Source: Apostichopus japonicus (lineage: Eukaryota > Echinodermata > Holothuroidea > Aspidochirotida > Stichopodidae). Taken from it: a DNA stretch of 64,000 bases. The translations under genes and the position numbers were made by a program. Shown piece by piece: positions 42,201 through 54,200 of the stretch; within the stretch, counting starts at the first letter, position 1; the number at the start of each line of letters is the position of its first letter. The notes under the pieces are model-generated. The model searched no databases. It was not told the DNA's origin and saw only the letters and a program-made list of their open reading frames with translations. Where the stretch lies: assembly GCF_037975245.1 (NCBI RefSeq), contig NC_092578.1, positions 13,376,321 through 13,440,320 of the forward strand. Reading direction: 5' to 3'.

Positions 42201-45200
42201 GATAGCTTTCCCAGTTTTCGTCGTTTTCCCTGCAAAACGAAGTGTCAAGAAGTTTGTTTTCAGTATCAAAGTATGGTGGAGATGGGCTCAAGTAACAACG
42301 TGGCCCTTTGCTTTCGACAATTCCCTCCTCACTTTCCCAAAGGAAACAACGATGGAAAAGAGCCTGTCTAATGTTGGATCTTACGTGCTTTGCGATATCA
42401 AGTTGCGCCACTTTTTGCAGCTGTATTCCAGACATCTCCGTGAAACGAATCAGACTGCTCACCTTTCTTAGAGATGCCTCATCTTCTGCCTCTTCTAGTT
42501 GTCTCAGTAATGGAGTCAGCTTTAGAAGCAGTCCATATTCATTTTCAACAACGAGGTCAGAACTCTGCAAAACTTCACACAACTGATCCATTTCCAGAGC
42601 TGGTAGGAACTTTTCGAAAGAAAAGTACATTTTCTCTAAAATAGTTTGCCAAACACAGCTCTGTAGGTGATGCATTTCCCAAAATTGTGCCGCTTTCAGA
42701 ATCTCCATCAATTCCTCATCTAGAGCCATAGTATGTACAAATTGGATGAGGACATCACTGCATGATTTGAATAGCTCGAGAACATTATATTTGTTTGCCA
42801 AAGAAACCATATGCCAAATATCTTCAATGTTTATAGTAGCTTGCTCTGTGTACAAGAACTTTAAAAACTCATTGAAGACATGAGCATCGTCTTCTGATTC
42901 ATTGAGAGCGATCATGTCACAATCGGACTCTTCATCTTTGGTCATTGAAGGAGCAAACTTTTCTGAATCCTCCAACATCCTGCTAAAGACTGGACTCCAT
43001 AAGCCTAGAATAAAGCGGTGGGTGTGGTAGGGTGTGCCATTTACCAATAAGATGATATCTGCAGAAGATCTGTCGTTGAATAAAGCTGCAAACCCTGCGG
43101 TTAATTCTTCGATGTTTCGTTTTGTTAGAGTTGATCGTTTATGTTCAATGACCTGTGAAATGTAACATGCAGATAGTTTTGAGCACACATAGATTCATGT
43201 CAGAAATGCACACTTTATAATGTACAGTACAAGAAGATTATGCTATGTGTCAGCACCTTTCATCTGTACAGTAAAGCTTGAACTAGTATTTGGTCAATGG
43301 ATGTGTTATTACTGCCCTTGCTTATAGTCTTAGATCCCTCACTGTGGCTGCTTGATTGATCACAACCAAACTCAAGCACTTTTGATGAAACATTCATTGT
43401 CTCAAAGAAACTTCAGACATCTTTAATCCAATTGTTACTCAGCCTTTACAGCCCAAGTTTCCAAAAATGCTTCATTAGCATAGATTACTTTCTCTGGTTA
43501 GACTAATCTCTTAAGTTATGAACAAACTGATTATAGAAGAAGCCACGTAACATGTTTGCTTGAAAGATGTTGTTCGTATGTTTGTGTGTTATGTGACATC
43601 TTTGTGTGACATATAATAAGTTCTCACCATGCATACTTAATGTGGCGATGCCCTTAGTGTCGACCAACCAGCTACTTAAAACTAGCACAAATTTAAGAGA
43701 AAGTGATCAGGCAACAAATAAACAAGTTTGTAAAAAATAAGTGATACAGTAAGAAAGCTAAACTAATAATTCCAGTTTGTTTGGATGTGAATTGATTTAG
43801 AGTTTAATTCTTACCATCTTTTGCAGTTCCTCCTTGGTCTCAATATTGCCATCGATGTTGAAACCATTTTCATAAGTTGTTATGAATTTGGGTTTTTTCT
43901 TACTTTCTTCTTCTCTTGGTAAATAATGATATTCATCGTCTGAGTCGCCATAACCATAAGAGTTACCATCTCCATCAGAGTCATGGTCATGACCATAACT
44001 GACATATATCAATAATTCTTCATCAATATCAAAAGTGGACATGTTTTGTTAATGTTGTTGGTCTGGTATCATTAGAACTGCAACCCAGCATGACAAGGCT
44101 ATGATTGTGGTGTTAAACTGTGGATAGACTTTAACCCACAGTGGAAACATTACCTTGCAGGGATTTTCCAACTGTGCAAAAGTTAGAGTGTTCATCTGAA
44201 ATCAGTTAAACTGTGGAAAGACTTTGCCCTCAGTGGAAAAATTACCTCGCAGGGATTTTCCAACTGTACAAAATTTAGCGTGTTATCTAAAATCAGTTTT
44301 ATCTTTGTGTAAATAATCACATCAAGAGATGTGCATACTTTGTCCAAGGCAAGAGTACTTTATACCTTAATATCTAATAGAGTAAATTAGCAATTGAGGC
44401 GTTTTCAGCTTAAGAGCCATGGTACCGACATTGACATTGATCTTCACTGTAATTTCATCAGCACTGGCAACAACAAAAAAAGTACCAATAATATACAGAA
44501 CAAAAAAAAGGAAGGAGGAGAGTGTATTGGATTCATCAATTGTTTTCCAGATTTCTTTATTTCATTCACTTCATTTTTTAAACTTGCTCACGTCCAAAAA
44601 ATTTCGATAATAGTAAATCTAGCTAATGAAAATTAAACTGAGATCACATTAGACTGAAAACACAGTGAAATGTAGTGTTGGAGACACTAAGAGCAATAGC
44701 CAAAGGTGAATTCCATGGAATTGATGCATTTTTCACTAAAAATCAACTTTAGGTTGCAGTCACTTGAGGGAGATATTTGATATACATGACAGTTAAACTA
44801 TCCAAAACAGGTTTCACCTGGCTTATAACGTGTTTCTCCTCACTGCAGCATGCATTTAACCGTCAAGTGCTGCAGGGAACGAAAAATTAGCAAAATGTCC
44901 TAAAATTCAGATATCCCTTTTAATAGTTGGCATGATTCCAGAAATGACCAACTTTGTACTGAGTATGAAGTCACCTTGAGACCTTTCACCTTCTGCAAAG
45001 TTACAGGTGTCTGTATGAATATAAGTCTTTTTGTGATTTCTTGAAATAATGAGTGTGGACATGTCCCATTAGTCACAGTTTTTTAACATTTGTTTTTGTC
45101 ACAAGCCAACAGAATGATTTCAGCTGTTGTTGGGGGTATATCTATCTAGTACTACTCAGGGCCTAATCTGGCATGAGCAGAGATACTTCAATTGTGTATA

Positions 45201-48200
45201 GGGTTATGTGCTAGACAACCTGAAACTTCTGTCCCATCAGTCACAGAATTAGGCTGCATGTGTGGTGTAATGCAAAATGGGGAAATCCAGTGCTGAAAGA
45301 CAGCAAAACAGGAGGGAACATTTGAAAGCAGAGGGGAAATATGATGCATACAAAAAAACACAATCAGCATACCGCAAACCGTGGGCCCACAAGAAGAAGC
45401 GGGAGATGTCTTCACTACAGAAACAAGAGCGCCGAGAACGTGAACGAAAACGCAAATCAGAATACAGGTACAGTATATTTCTTCAAATTAATTTGTTAGA
45501 CCATGTTATTGAAAGCAGCTTGTGTCACTGACATGATGGTGACATGATGAAGTGTTCATTGACCTGTGACGGTTATCCTGAATCAAGATTGGTATACATG
45601 TCAGATCTTTGGATTTTACTGTCCCATCAGTCACAGTATATGGTTCAGATAGTACAGCCTATATTGGACAGTTTGCAATGCCTAAAAGTAGTAGTACAAG
45701 AATAGTGTCGTTCCATTCATACCTAATTTCCTAAAAACAAATGACACAACAATTATTATCATCTACAGCAGTGGCATGCACAGAGGTTTGTGGAGAGGGC
45801 TGGATCACTGCATACAGGCCCTTCTGTCCAAAATTTGAGGAATGCAGTGTTATTGGATCACAGAACAATGAGGCCGAGTTGAAGGAACTGGTGGGTCTAT
45901 CTGGGAAAAAGAACCTGAAGCACTGTACAACACACTCCTGGTTGGCAGTATCACCACAGGAGTACCCGTCACACAAGTGAATTAGTACCCACAGAACCAC
46001 TAGGCTGTAACTTAAATGATGTAAGGTCCAATCCAATCATTGGTAAGGCCAGGTGGATCCTTTTTATAGTATATGTATGCCCCTTTGCCTATTAGTTTTG
46101 GCTCTTTCCTCATGGGATATTGATCACTTTAGTATTTTGGGGAAAATGGAGAACATGGCTCAAAAAAATTGTATTAGACTTTCACTATGTGATGGGCAGA
46201 TTGGACCCTAATCCACAGTTGAAAGCATAGATATCTCGGTACTTTTGCTGCCCAGGGTTAAGCTCAGCATATTGTCAAAAGCTCATGTGACTTAAATGAC
46301 TTCATCAATGTTGTATAATTAGTATCCTGTTCATTATCAATGTTTGCATGTTTCAAGGCTCAGCTCGTTCTGTTGTTGTTAATAAATAAAATGCAAGTTT
46401 CAAATGCATATGGATTGTGTTTCATTTTTCCAGTTGTCAGTACTTGATACACAGAAGTGGGATGACATGAGTCCCGTACATGGGCAACATACCTCACCAA
46501 ATATGGGCCCAAACAGCTTTCCCAGTGAGGCCCCAACAAATCACACACCCATGACTCAGTCATATGAGGCTATATGAGACAGCAAGTGTGGAATGGAACA
46601 GGTTTTCCCATGGGCCTGTGTCTGTACTACATATGCCAGTTGCTTCTATGGGATGCTCATATGGCAAACCAATGGGGGACCCACACCCCCATGGGCCAAC
46701 TCGAGTGGGCCCTACCTGTGATGACTATGGTTGGCTAGAGCCCAGATGACCCAAGTTTAATGCTAGTTGGCACCATATGTGGATGCAAACTGAAGTTAGA
46801 GCAAAACAAAATTTGCCATAATTTTGGAGGAGATAGCGTCCCATCAGTCACAGAGCTTCTGTCCCATCAGTCACAAGGGAAACGCAACTGTGTGAAAAAG
46901 TTAATGCCAATATTCTCTCAATGGTGGTGCTCTGATATAGCTACATAAAGTAGCTACCAGGAGGGGTATATACCCAACTCATTCTTTTCATTCTGAGATA
47001 GCGCTTACAGGTTAACTAAACGTACCTAAAAATGGTGGTCCTCAAATGTCCCATCAGTCACAGGGCTACTCTAAGTGCTCCCTATCAAAAAGGAACACAC
47101 TTATGTGAACAGTTCTTCAATTATAGCCTTCTGCCCCCTCCCACTTCTCAACAATATAACTTTCTTTGTTGAACTTTTCTATCAAATGTCCCATCAGTCA
47201 TGCTGGAATTGACCCAAAGCTAATAAGACTAAAACATACATTAAAAAGCTAATGAAATTGTGTGATACTCACATTGAAATTGTTGTGTAGGAAAATGTAT
47301 GAACAATAGACCTAACATAATGAAAAGACAGAAAAATGTATGAATGATAGACCTAACATGTTAAAAAGACAGAAAAATGTATGAATGATGGTCCTAACAT
47401 GTTAAAAAGACAGAAAAATGTATGAATGATGGTCCTAACATTCCACTACAAGAGCAACAAAGAAAGGAATGTAAAAACGTGGCATGTATAATTAATGAAT
47501 GAAAACTGAAGAATTAAAAAAATAAACATTTATGGCTAGGATTCATTGTAGGATTGGCAGAGGTCTGGTGAATGTGTAAAATTTGATGTTACTTTTTTGG
47601 GCATGTTGAAGATAAAATGTGAATATGAAGGGATCCTTGCAGATGAAAGTGGATGACTTAAGGTTACACAGGGTTTGAATAGTCTTCATCTGTGAAGCTG
47701 TAACAATCTCATCCCTCAACACTAACACAACAACTGTGCATAGTAGTGGGAACAGTTTGTCTTTCTCACCACTTGATTTTTTCTGAAACGTTATTGTTAG
47801 CCTTAAAGTGTCATATTTTTGGGTTCCACTTTGAAATTTGGTAGATACTGGAATGCAGCAAAGATTAAATTTATTTTCTCCAGTTTGATTGCCTTGATGT
47901 GAGGCATATCCAAAAATTTTATGTTGGCCTGTAACAACTTTATCTATTTTAAAATGCGTGTCTATGTCATTTTCTGGCAATCCTTCATCTATAGGAAAGC
48001 GAGGTCGAGGTTCGTTGAGGTACTTTCGAGGCCCTCTTTTGAAGGTTTTTTCATTATTAATCTTCTGCTCCCATATGGAATACAAGTACTCCAGACAAAC
48101 ATCAGAATATTCAGTTCGGTTGCTAAAAGTATTTTCGTGTTGATGCAATAAACTTTTCAGGTGACGGGCAGTGATTTCATCAAATCGTACAACCTTCAAT

Positions 48201-51200
48201 TCATGTGAATCACCATGATAGGAGTAATTTTCATATTCTCTAAATTCAGCATATCTTGGCTCAACTAGATCATAGAAAGTATATGTATTTGTCAACGCAA
48301 GATCAGATTCATCAAAGCTTTCATGTCTCTCCCATTTTGAAGATATGTAGTTCAAGCAAGTGTCCACATACTCTTCTCGGTCACTGAAGTACTCTTCATT
48401 CTGCTGCACCAGTCTTTTCAGCTGAACTGCCGTCATTTGATCAAATCTGATCATATCGAGGATCTTGTGCAGGCTCTTCGAGTCTCCATTTTCTTGCACT
48501 TCAGCAAGTTTTGGCTGGATGAGAGTGTATAGGGCGAATTCGTTATCTACCACTAGATCAGATTGCTCAAGGACACGACACAAAAGTTCTATGTTTATCG
48601 CTGGAAGAAGGTCTTCAGTGAAGAAGGAAAAATTTGCCAGGATGATTTGGAAGAAGAGGGCACTCACTTCTGATAGATCCAACATTTCCGCCTGGTGTAA
48701 ACAGTGCACAAGATCAGCATTGATAGGGACAAGCCATGCATTTTCAATTATGAATTCTACACAAAGTTGTAACAAACTGTGTTCTTTCAGCTTTCGAGCA
48801 ATGGATGCAACTTGCCATACAGTTTCAAAATTTATTTCAATCTCATCTGTGTATAAGAACTTCAAGACTTGCTTGAAAATATCCTCACTTTCACCAATGA
48901 TGTCTTTTGTAATTGCGATGGGAACGCAAGATTCTTTAGATGGATATAAAAGTTCCATGAATTTATCACATCTTGAGGACAAAATAAGAAGATGGACATG
49001 GAATGTTTCGTCTCCAACTATAAGGGAAACATCACTGGTAGCTTGGTCGTTAAAACTGTCTCGAAAGAGACCGGTAAACTTATTCGTTGCCATCATACAT
49101 GGTGGCATATCTGCTCGATTTAGGTATTGTAACCTCTTTTTGAAACTGGTGTACCCTCCTGCCATACTCCATCGCTTACAAAGGACCATATTTTGTAGAA
49201 GTTCTTTCTCAGTTGTAGATTTGTCAGACAAGTCCATTAAAAAGTCGCTACAAACCTTTCTCAGCTCTGGAACTTCAAATTTGGTAGCAAGTTCTACTAT
49301 TTTCCAGATGTTGAGCTTGTCAAGAGTTATTCGTCCCGAGTACAAAAACTCCAGAAAGCTTTCAAAGTGGTTGTTGCCACTTATTTCGTCACTGAGGTCC
49401 ATCGTAGGTACACTCCCGTTGTACTTTTCGTTTGTCATGTTTGAAGAGTTGAGACCTTGCTGCCCAAGGAACTTTTGAAAGTAGGTACTCCAGCAGTAAA
49501 GGACCATTCTATGGGCAGGAAACTTCACTTGGCCAATCTTTAGGATAATGTCACAGTTGCTTTCATCTTGAAAGTTGGTGCTAAACAAATTCTCCAATGT
49601 CGATCCCATTTTGATTGCGCCCGGAGTAGTGTGGTACCGTTGAACGAAATCCTAGAATAAGGGGTAGAATTTAATCAAAGTTATACAAATTTGAAGTTTC
49701 ATCTAATAGGTAAAATACGAATAGAAGGCATCACTAGGCAATTACATAGATTTTGGATAGTCAACGGGTCAAGTTCATACCAGCTTAGGCCACCGGCATT
49801 GATCTTGCAGTGCACATTAGGTGAAAAAGAGTGAGGCTTGATGAAAGTCATTGTTTTATATTAACTTAATCATATACTGGCCTACATTTTCATATGTGTT
49901 TAAGGGGGAGAGGGGGAGGGGAAGAGGGGGTTCTCCTGATGTCTCCTGTTTGAATCCAGTAAACTGCTAGAGGTAGTGTAAACTGTACATTGTTCTTAGC
50001 TTAAAGCCAAATCTGCCCCTTTGCCCACTATCCTCTGTTCCACAAATGACAACTATGTCAGATATGAATTTCTGTCATTGCATCAAGGCAATAGTACTCA
50101 AAGGATGTTATTAAGTTGTGAATTGTTGCTAAATCTGGGTTCAGTTTAAAGCTTGTTTATCTATACAACTTACCAAGTTAAATGTAGCGTCTTCGTCTTC
50201 ATCGCATGCCATGACAAATTTGATTACACCGAGACAGGTCTACAACAAACGCAAGGAGCTAACAAAATTACTGGTTACAGAGGTCTCCCCAAGTTTTGTG
50301 TCTTCAGAGATATTGTCTTGTAATCTGGTCTGCGCTTATTCAGCTGCACATATCAATCCTGTCCAATGTGTGATAACTGCCAGTAGTGAAGTTTGTATAC
50401 AGATGTAGTATGATTTATAACCCACTGTAAACCTAACAGTTCTGGTATATCAAATATTGGTGTACAACTGATGGCATACTTTCAGTTTTTTACATGAGAT
50501 AAACATTGGTGTACGACTGATGGCATACTTTCAGTTTGTTACACAAGCTAAACATTGGTCTATGACTGATGGCATACTTTCAGTTTGTTAAACGAGATGA
50601 ACATTGGTGTACGACTGATGGCATATTTTCAGTTTGTCTCTCAAGATGAACATTGGTCTACAACTGATGGCATACTTTCAGTTTGTTACTCAAGATTAAC
50701 ATGCTGTACGACTGATGGCATACCTTCAGTTTTCTTAAGATGAACATTGGTGTAAAAGACTGATAGCATACTTTTAGTTTGTTACTCAAACATTGGTCTA
50801 CGACTGATGGCATACTTTCAGTTTGTTGCTCAGGAAAAACATTGGTGTACGACTGATGGCATACTCTCAGTTTGTTTCTCAAGAAAAACATTGGTTTACA
50901 ATTGATGGCATGCTTTTAATTTTATGGGGACACGATAAACATTGGTCTATGACTGATGGCATACTTTCAGTTTGTTTCTCAAGATGAACATTGGTCTACA
51001 ACTGATGGCATACTGCCAGTTTGTTACTCAAGATAAACATTGGTGTACAACTGATGGCATACTTTCAGTTTGTTTCACGAGATGAACATTGCTGTACGAC
51101 TGATGGCATACTCTCAGTTTGTTACTCAAGATAAACATTGGTGCACGACTGATGGCATACTTTCAGTTTGTTTCACGAGATGAACATTGCTGTACGACTG

Positions 51201-54200
51201 ATGGCATACTTTCAGTTTGTTACACAAGATAAACATTGGTGTTCATTTGATGGCATACTTTAAGTTTTTTACATGAGATAAACATTGGTCTACGACTGAT
51301 AGCATACTTTCAGTTTGTTTCACAAGATAAACATTGGTGTACAACTGATGGCATACTCTTAGTTTGTTACTCAAGATAAACATTGGTGCATGACTGATGG
51401 CATACTTTCAGTTTGTTTCACAAGATAAACATTGGTGTACCACTGATGGCATACTCTTAGTTTGTTACTCAAGATAAACATTGGTGCATGACTGATGGCA
51501 TACTTTCAGTTTGTTTCACAAGATAAACATTGGTGTACGACTGATGGCATACTTTCAGTTTGTTATACAAGATAAACATTGGTGTACTGATGGCATACTT
51601 TCAGTTTGTTACTCAAGATCAACAATCTGCAGACTGAAGGCATACTTTTATTGGTTTCACAATTTATTGTTATAATCCTAATTCTGTCGAAAAATTTTAA
51701 TGTTCAAAATGCATATTTACTACAAGAAGCCTGTTTAGGAAATGATATAAAAGTTATTATAAAGTGATTATATCACCTTCGTGAGAGTGTTGTGGTTAAG
51801 TGATCCAGGCAGTGGACTTGTGTTCTAAGGTTTGCAGGTTCGAGTCCTGGCTGTATCATTGCGCTGTGTCCGTGGGCAAGGCACCTTATCTCCATTGCCT
51901 CTCTTCACCCAGGTGTATAAATGGGGACCTGTGAGATAAAACTGTCAGCTGGGCGCTATTTAGCTGCTGTCATGTGGAGGGAATGTCTCTATGTTTGACA
52001 GGTTACGTTGACCGGGGTAATATTGTGATGCGTTTTGAGCACCGTTATCTGTGCCTATGTCTGGGCTTTATAACTCCTCATTATTATGATTAGTATTATC
52101 TTCAAAGTACTCATGTATGTTGTACAAGCAGGGAGATATTAGAGATGGAGAAATATCACTCATTTCGTCGTCATTGAGGCTATTTAAACCTCAATTGTGG
52201 TTGTGAAAATGATGCTTCAACACAAGAGCACTGTAATTGGATAAGAGCGAAACACCTGCTAGAGCTAAACATTATGGTCAGCTCTTACTACACATATACT
52301 GTAGCTAAGTAGTAATTCACCTTTATCGGTGGGCACGATCCTGTCTTATCAATTTTGAAGGTGGTTCATGCCAGTGCCATTAGGAGTCTCATCCAGTGCC
52401 ACCCATGATGGACTGTTGCAGTGGCGGAGCTAGGGTATTGGTCAGGGGGGGGCAAGAATGGTCTGTAGGGGCGCTTTCGACACTGTCTAAGCGGAGCTCC
52501 ACCATAGGTTGGCGGGGAGCGTACAGAAATTTTTTAAAGTAAAGTAAAGATATTCCCTAGATCGCAGGAAATGACCCTTTCTGGGCCTTGCTAATTTGCA
52601 GATAAACGAAGAATAAATAGGTGTCACAGCCATTTTGTCAGAAAATTACACCAACAGATTGTGACAAATGTCAATAGGTAGATGAGAACGCAATAAAAAG
52701 TCAGTAATCACGAATAAGTAAAAAGTAGTAAAAATCTGAAAAGGGCGCCAGCAGTTCATTTGAGTCCGTCAGGGGGGCATCCACCCCCCTGACTGTATGG
52801 ACGCTCCGCCACTGGACTGTTGTCAAACTTGAGACTCTCAATCTTGCGATGTAGCTATGCAAGAGATGTTTACTATCATATGTTTTTTTTTCTGACATTT
52901 TGCATTTACTGTTTCAATGGAATAGTTCAATACTAGCTGGCAGTCAACCTGTTTGACCTTTGACAAATCTATAGTGCTTCATTCAATACTGTCAGTGTTT
53001 ATCCTGGTGAGTTTGTGTGAATTGATCTCTGTCTTTATTACCAAACCTTTTGTCTTTTTCTCTTTTTGTCAGAAACAGAACAATACACCAAATGGAAAAC
53101 AACAACAACAGCAAGTACCAGAGAAAAGGCAAGCTCCTCCTCCTCAGTACTTTCAAAGGGGTGCCCCTGAGAGGGCCACTGTTGGAGGGACCGCCCCACA
53201 GCGTCCCTCGCAAAATCAGGCACCATTTCAGAGGGGTACACCTGGACGAGCCAGTGCTACATTACCAAGAGGAGGAGAAACACCAAGAGGTGGAATTGTT
53301 GATAGGAGGGTCGGCCCATCACCATCAAAGGGTCATTCTGGGGGACACGAGAGGCGGGATAAACCCCTGACAGCACCAGCAATGAACGGCAGAGTGAATG
53401 GTAATGGTTGACACGCCATAATATGTCATAAAGATGTATTGTGGTGGCTTAAAGGAAAGGATTCGTCTGCAAAATCAAAGTCAAATATTTTGCTATCTTC
53501 AATGTACATTAAATTGTGAAAAGTTTGTGTTGACGAGTCAATAACATTGTCTCTAAATGTATGTTACCTTGTTGTTAAGATGACACTCCCTGTACTTTCA
53601 TTTTCACTTACAGATGTGGGCACTGTTCAAACTAATACACATCAGGAAATGTTTTGGGAATAAAATGATTTGTTTAAAATTATTGAAAAATGTTATACTT
53701 TTGAAACTAGTCAATTCTAAAATGCCATTCCAGCTGGATTGTAATTAATTTGACTGGACATGTGCTATTTATTTCCCTTATTGCTTATGATTTATATACG
53801 AAATATAGACAGAATGTCTGGGAGATGCGGTGTTTAGCTTTGAATGAACATATGCATTACTTTTCCTGCTTTTTAGGTCCGCAAGGGGGCAGACCTATCC
53901 CGAGTGGATCAAAGACCCTACCACCTGGTGCCTCTTTAGAAATGCCTGGATCATCCCAGTCCCATTCAGATAGTCAGAGGGCAGTGGTACAGAGAGGTGA
54001 TCATAGAGGGCCTCAGGGCCCAGTAACCAGACGAGGTTCCGATGGAGAGAACAGGCCACTTCAGACTTCTCCTGGAGCAAGGTGAGAGTAAAAACCACCT
54101 TTGTTTACATTCTGTGTAAAAGACTCCTTTATACTCTTTTGGTTTTCTGTCAAGGAACTCAAAAAGCTAGTAAATATGTTAACTCTGTAAGTTCAGCTTT

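Noticed and set aside
45741-45980. Open frame with CTEVCGEGWITAYRPF as a gene
   Set aside because: An acceptor-like tctacag precedes it, but the frame cannot be tied with confidence to the exon at 45277, and no domain is recognised.
48465-49478. 337-codon open frame on the + strand opposite gene F
   Set aside because: It is the antisense shadow of the double-BTB coding exon; Ser/Cys-rich composition, no family resemblance, no splice context.
50658-50891. Minus-strand repeat protein with NKLKVCHQS units
   Set aside because: It is a chance reading of the 49-bp minisatellite; period 49 is not a multiple of three and the frame breaks.
50448-51645. CRISPR-like array
   Set aside because: Spacers are not distinct; the whole 49-bp unit repeats, and the context is an animal genome. 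It is a minisatellite.
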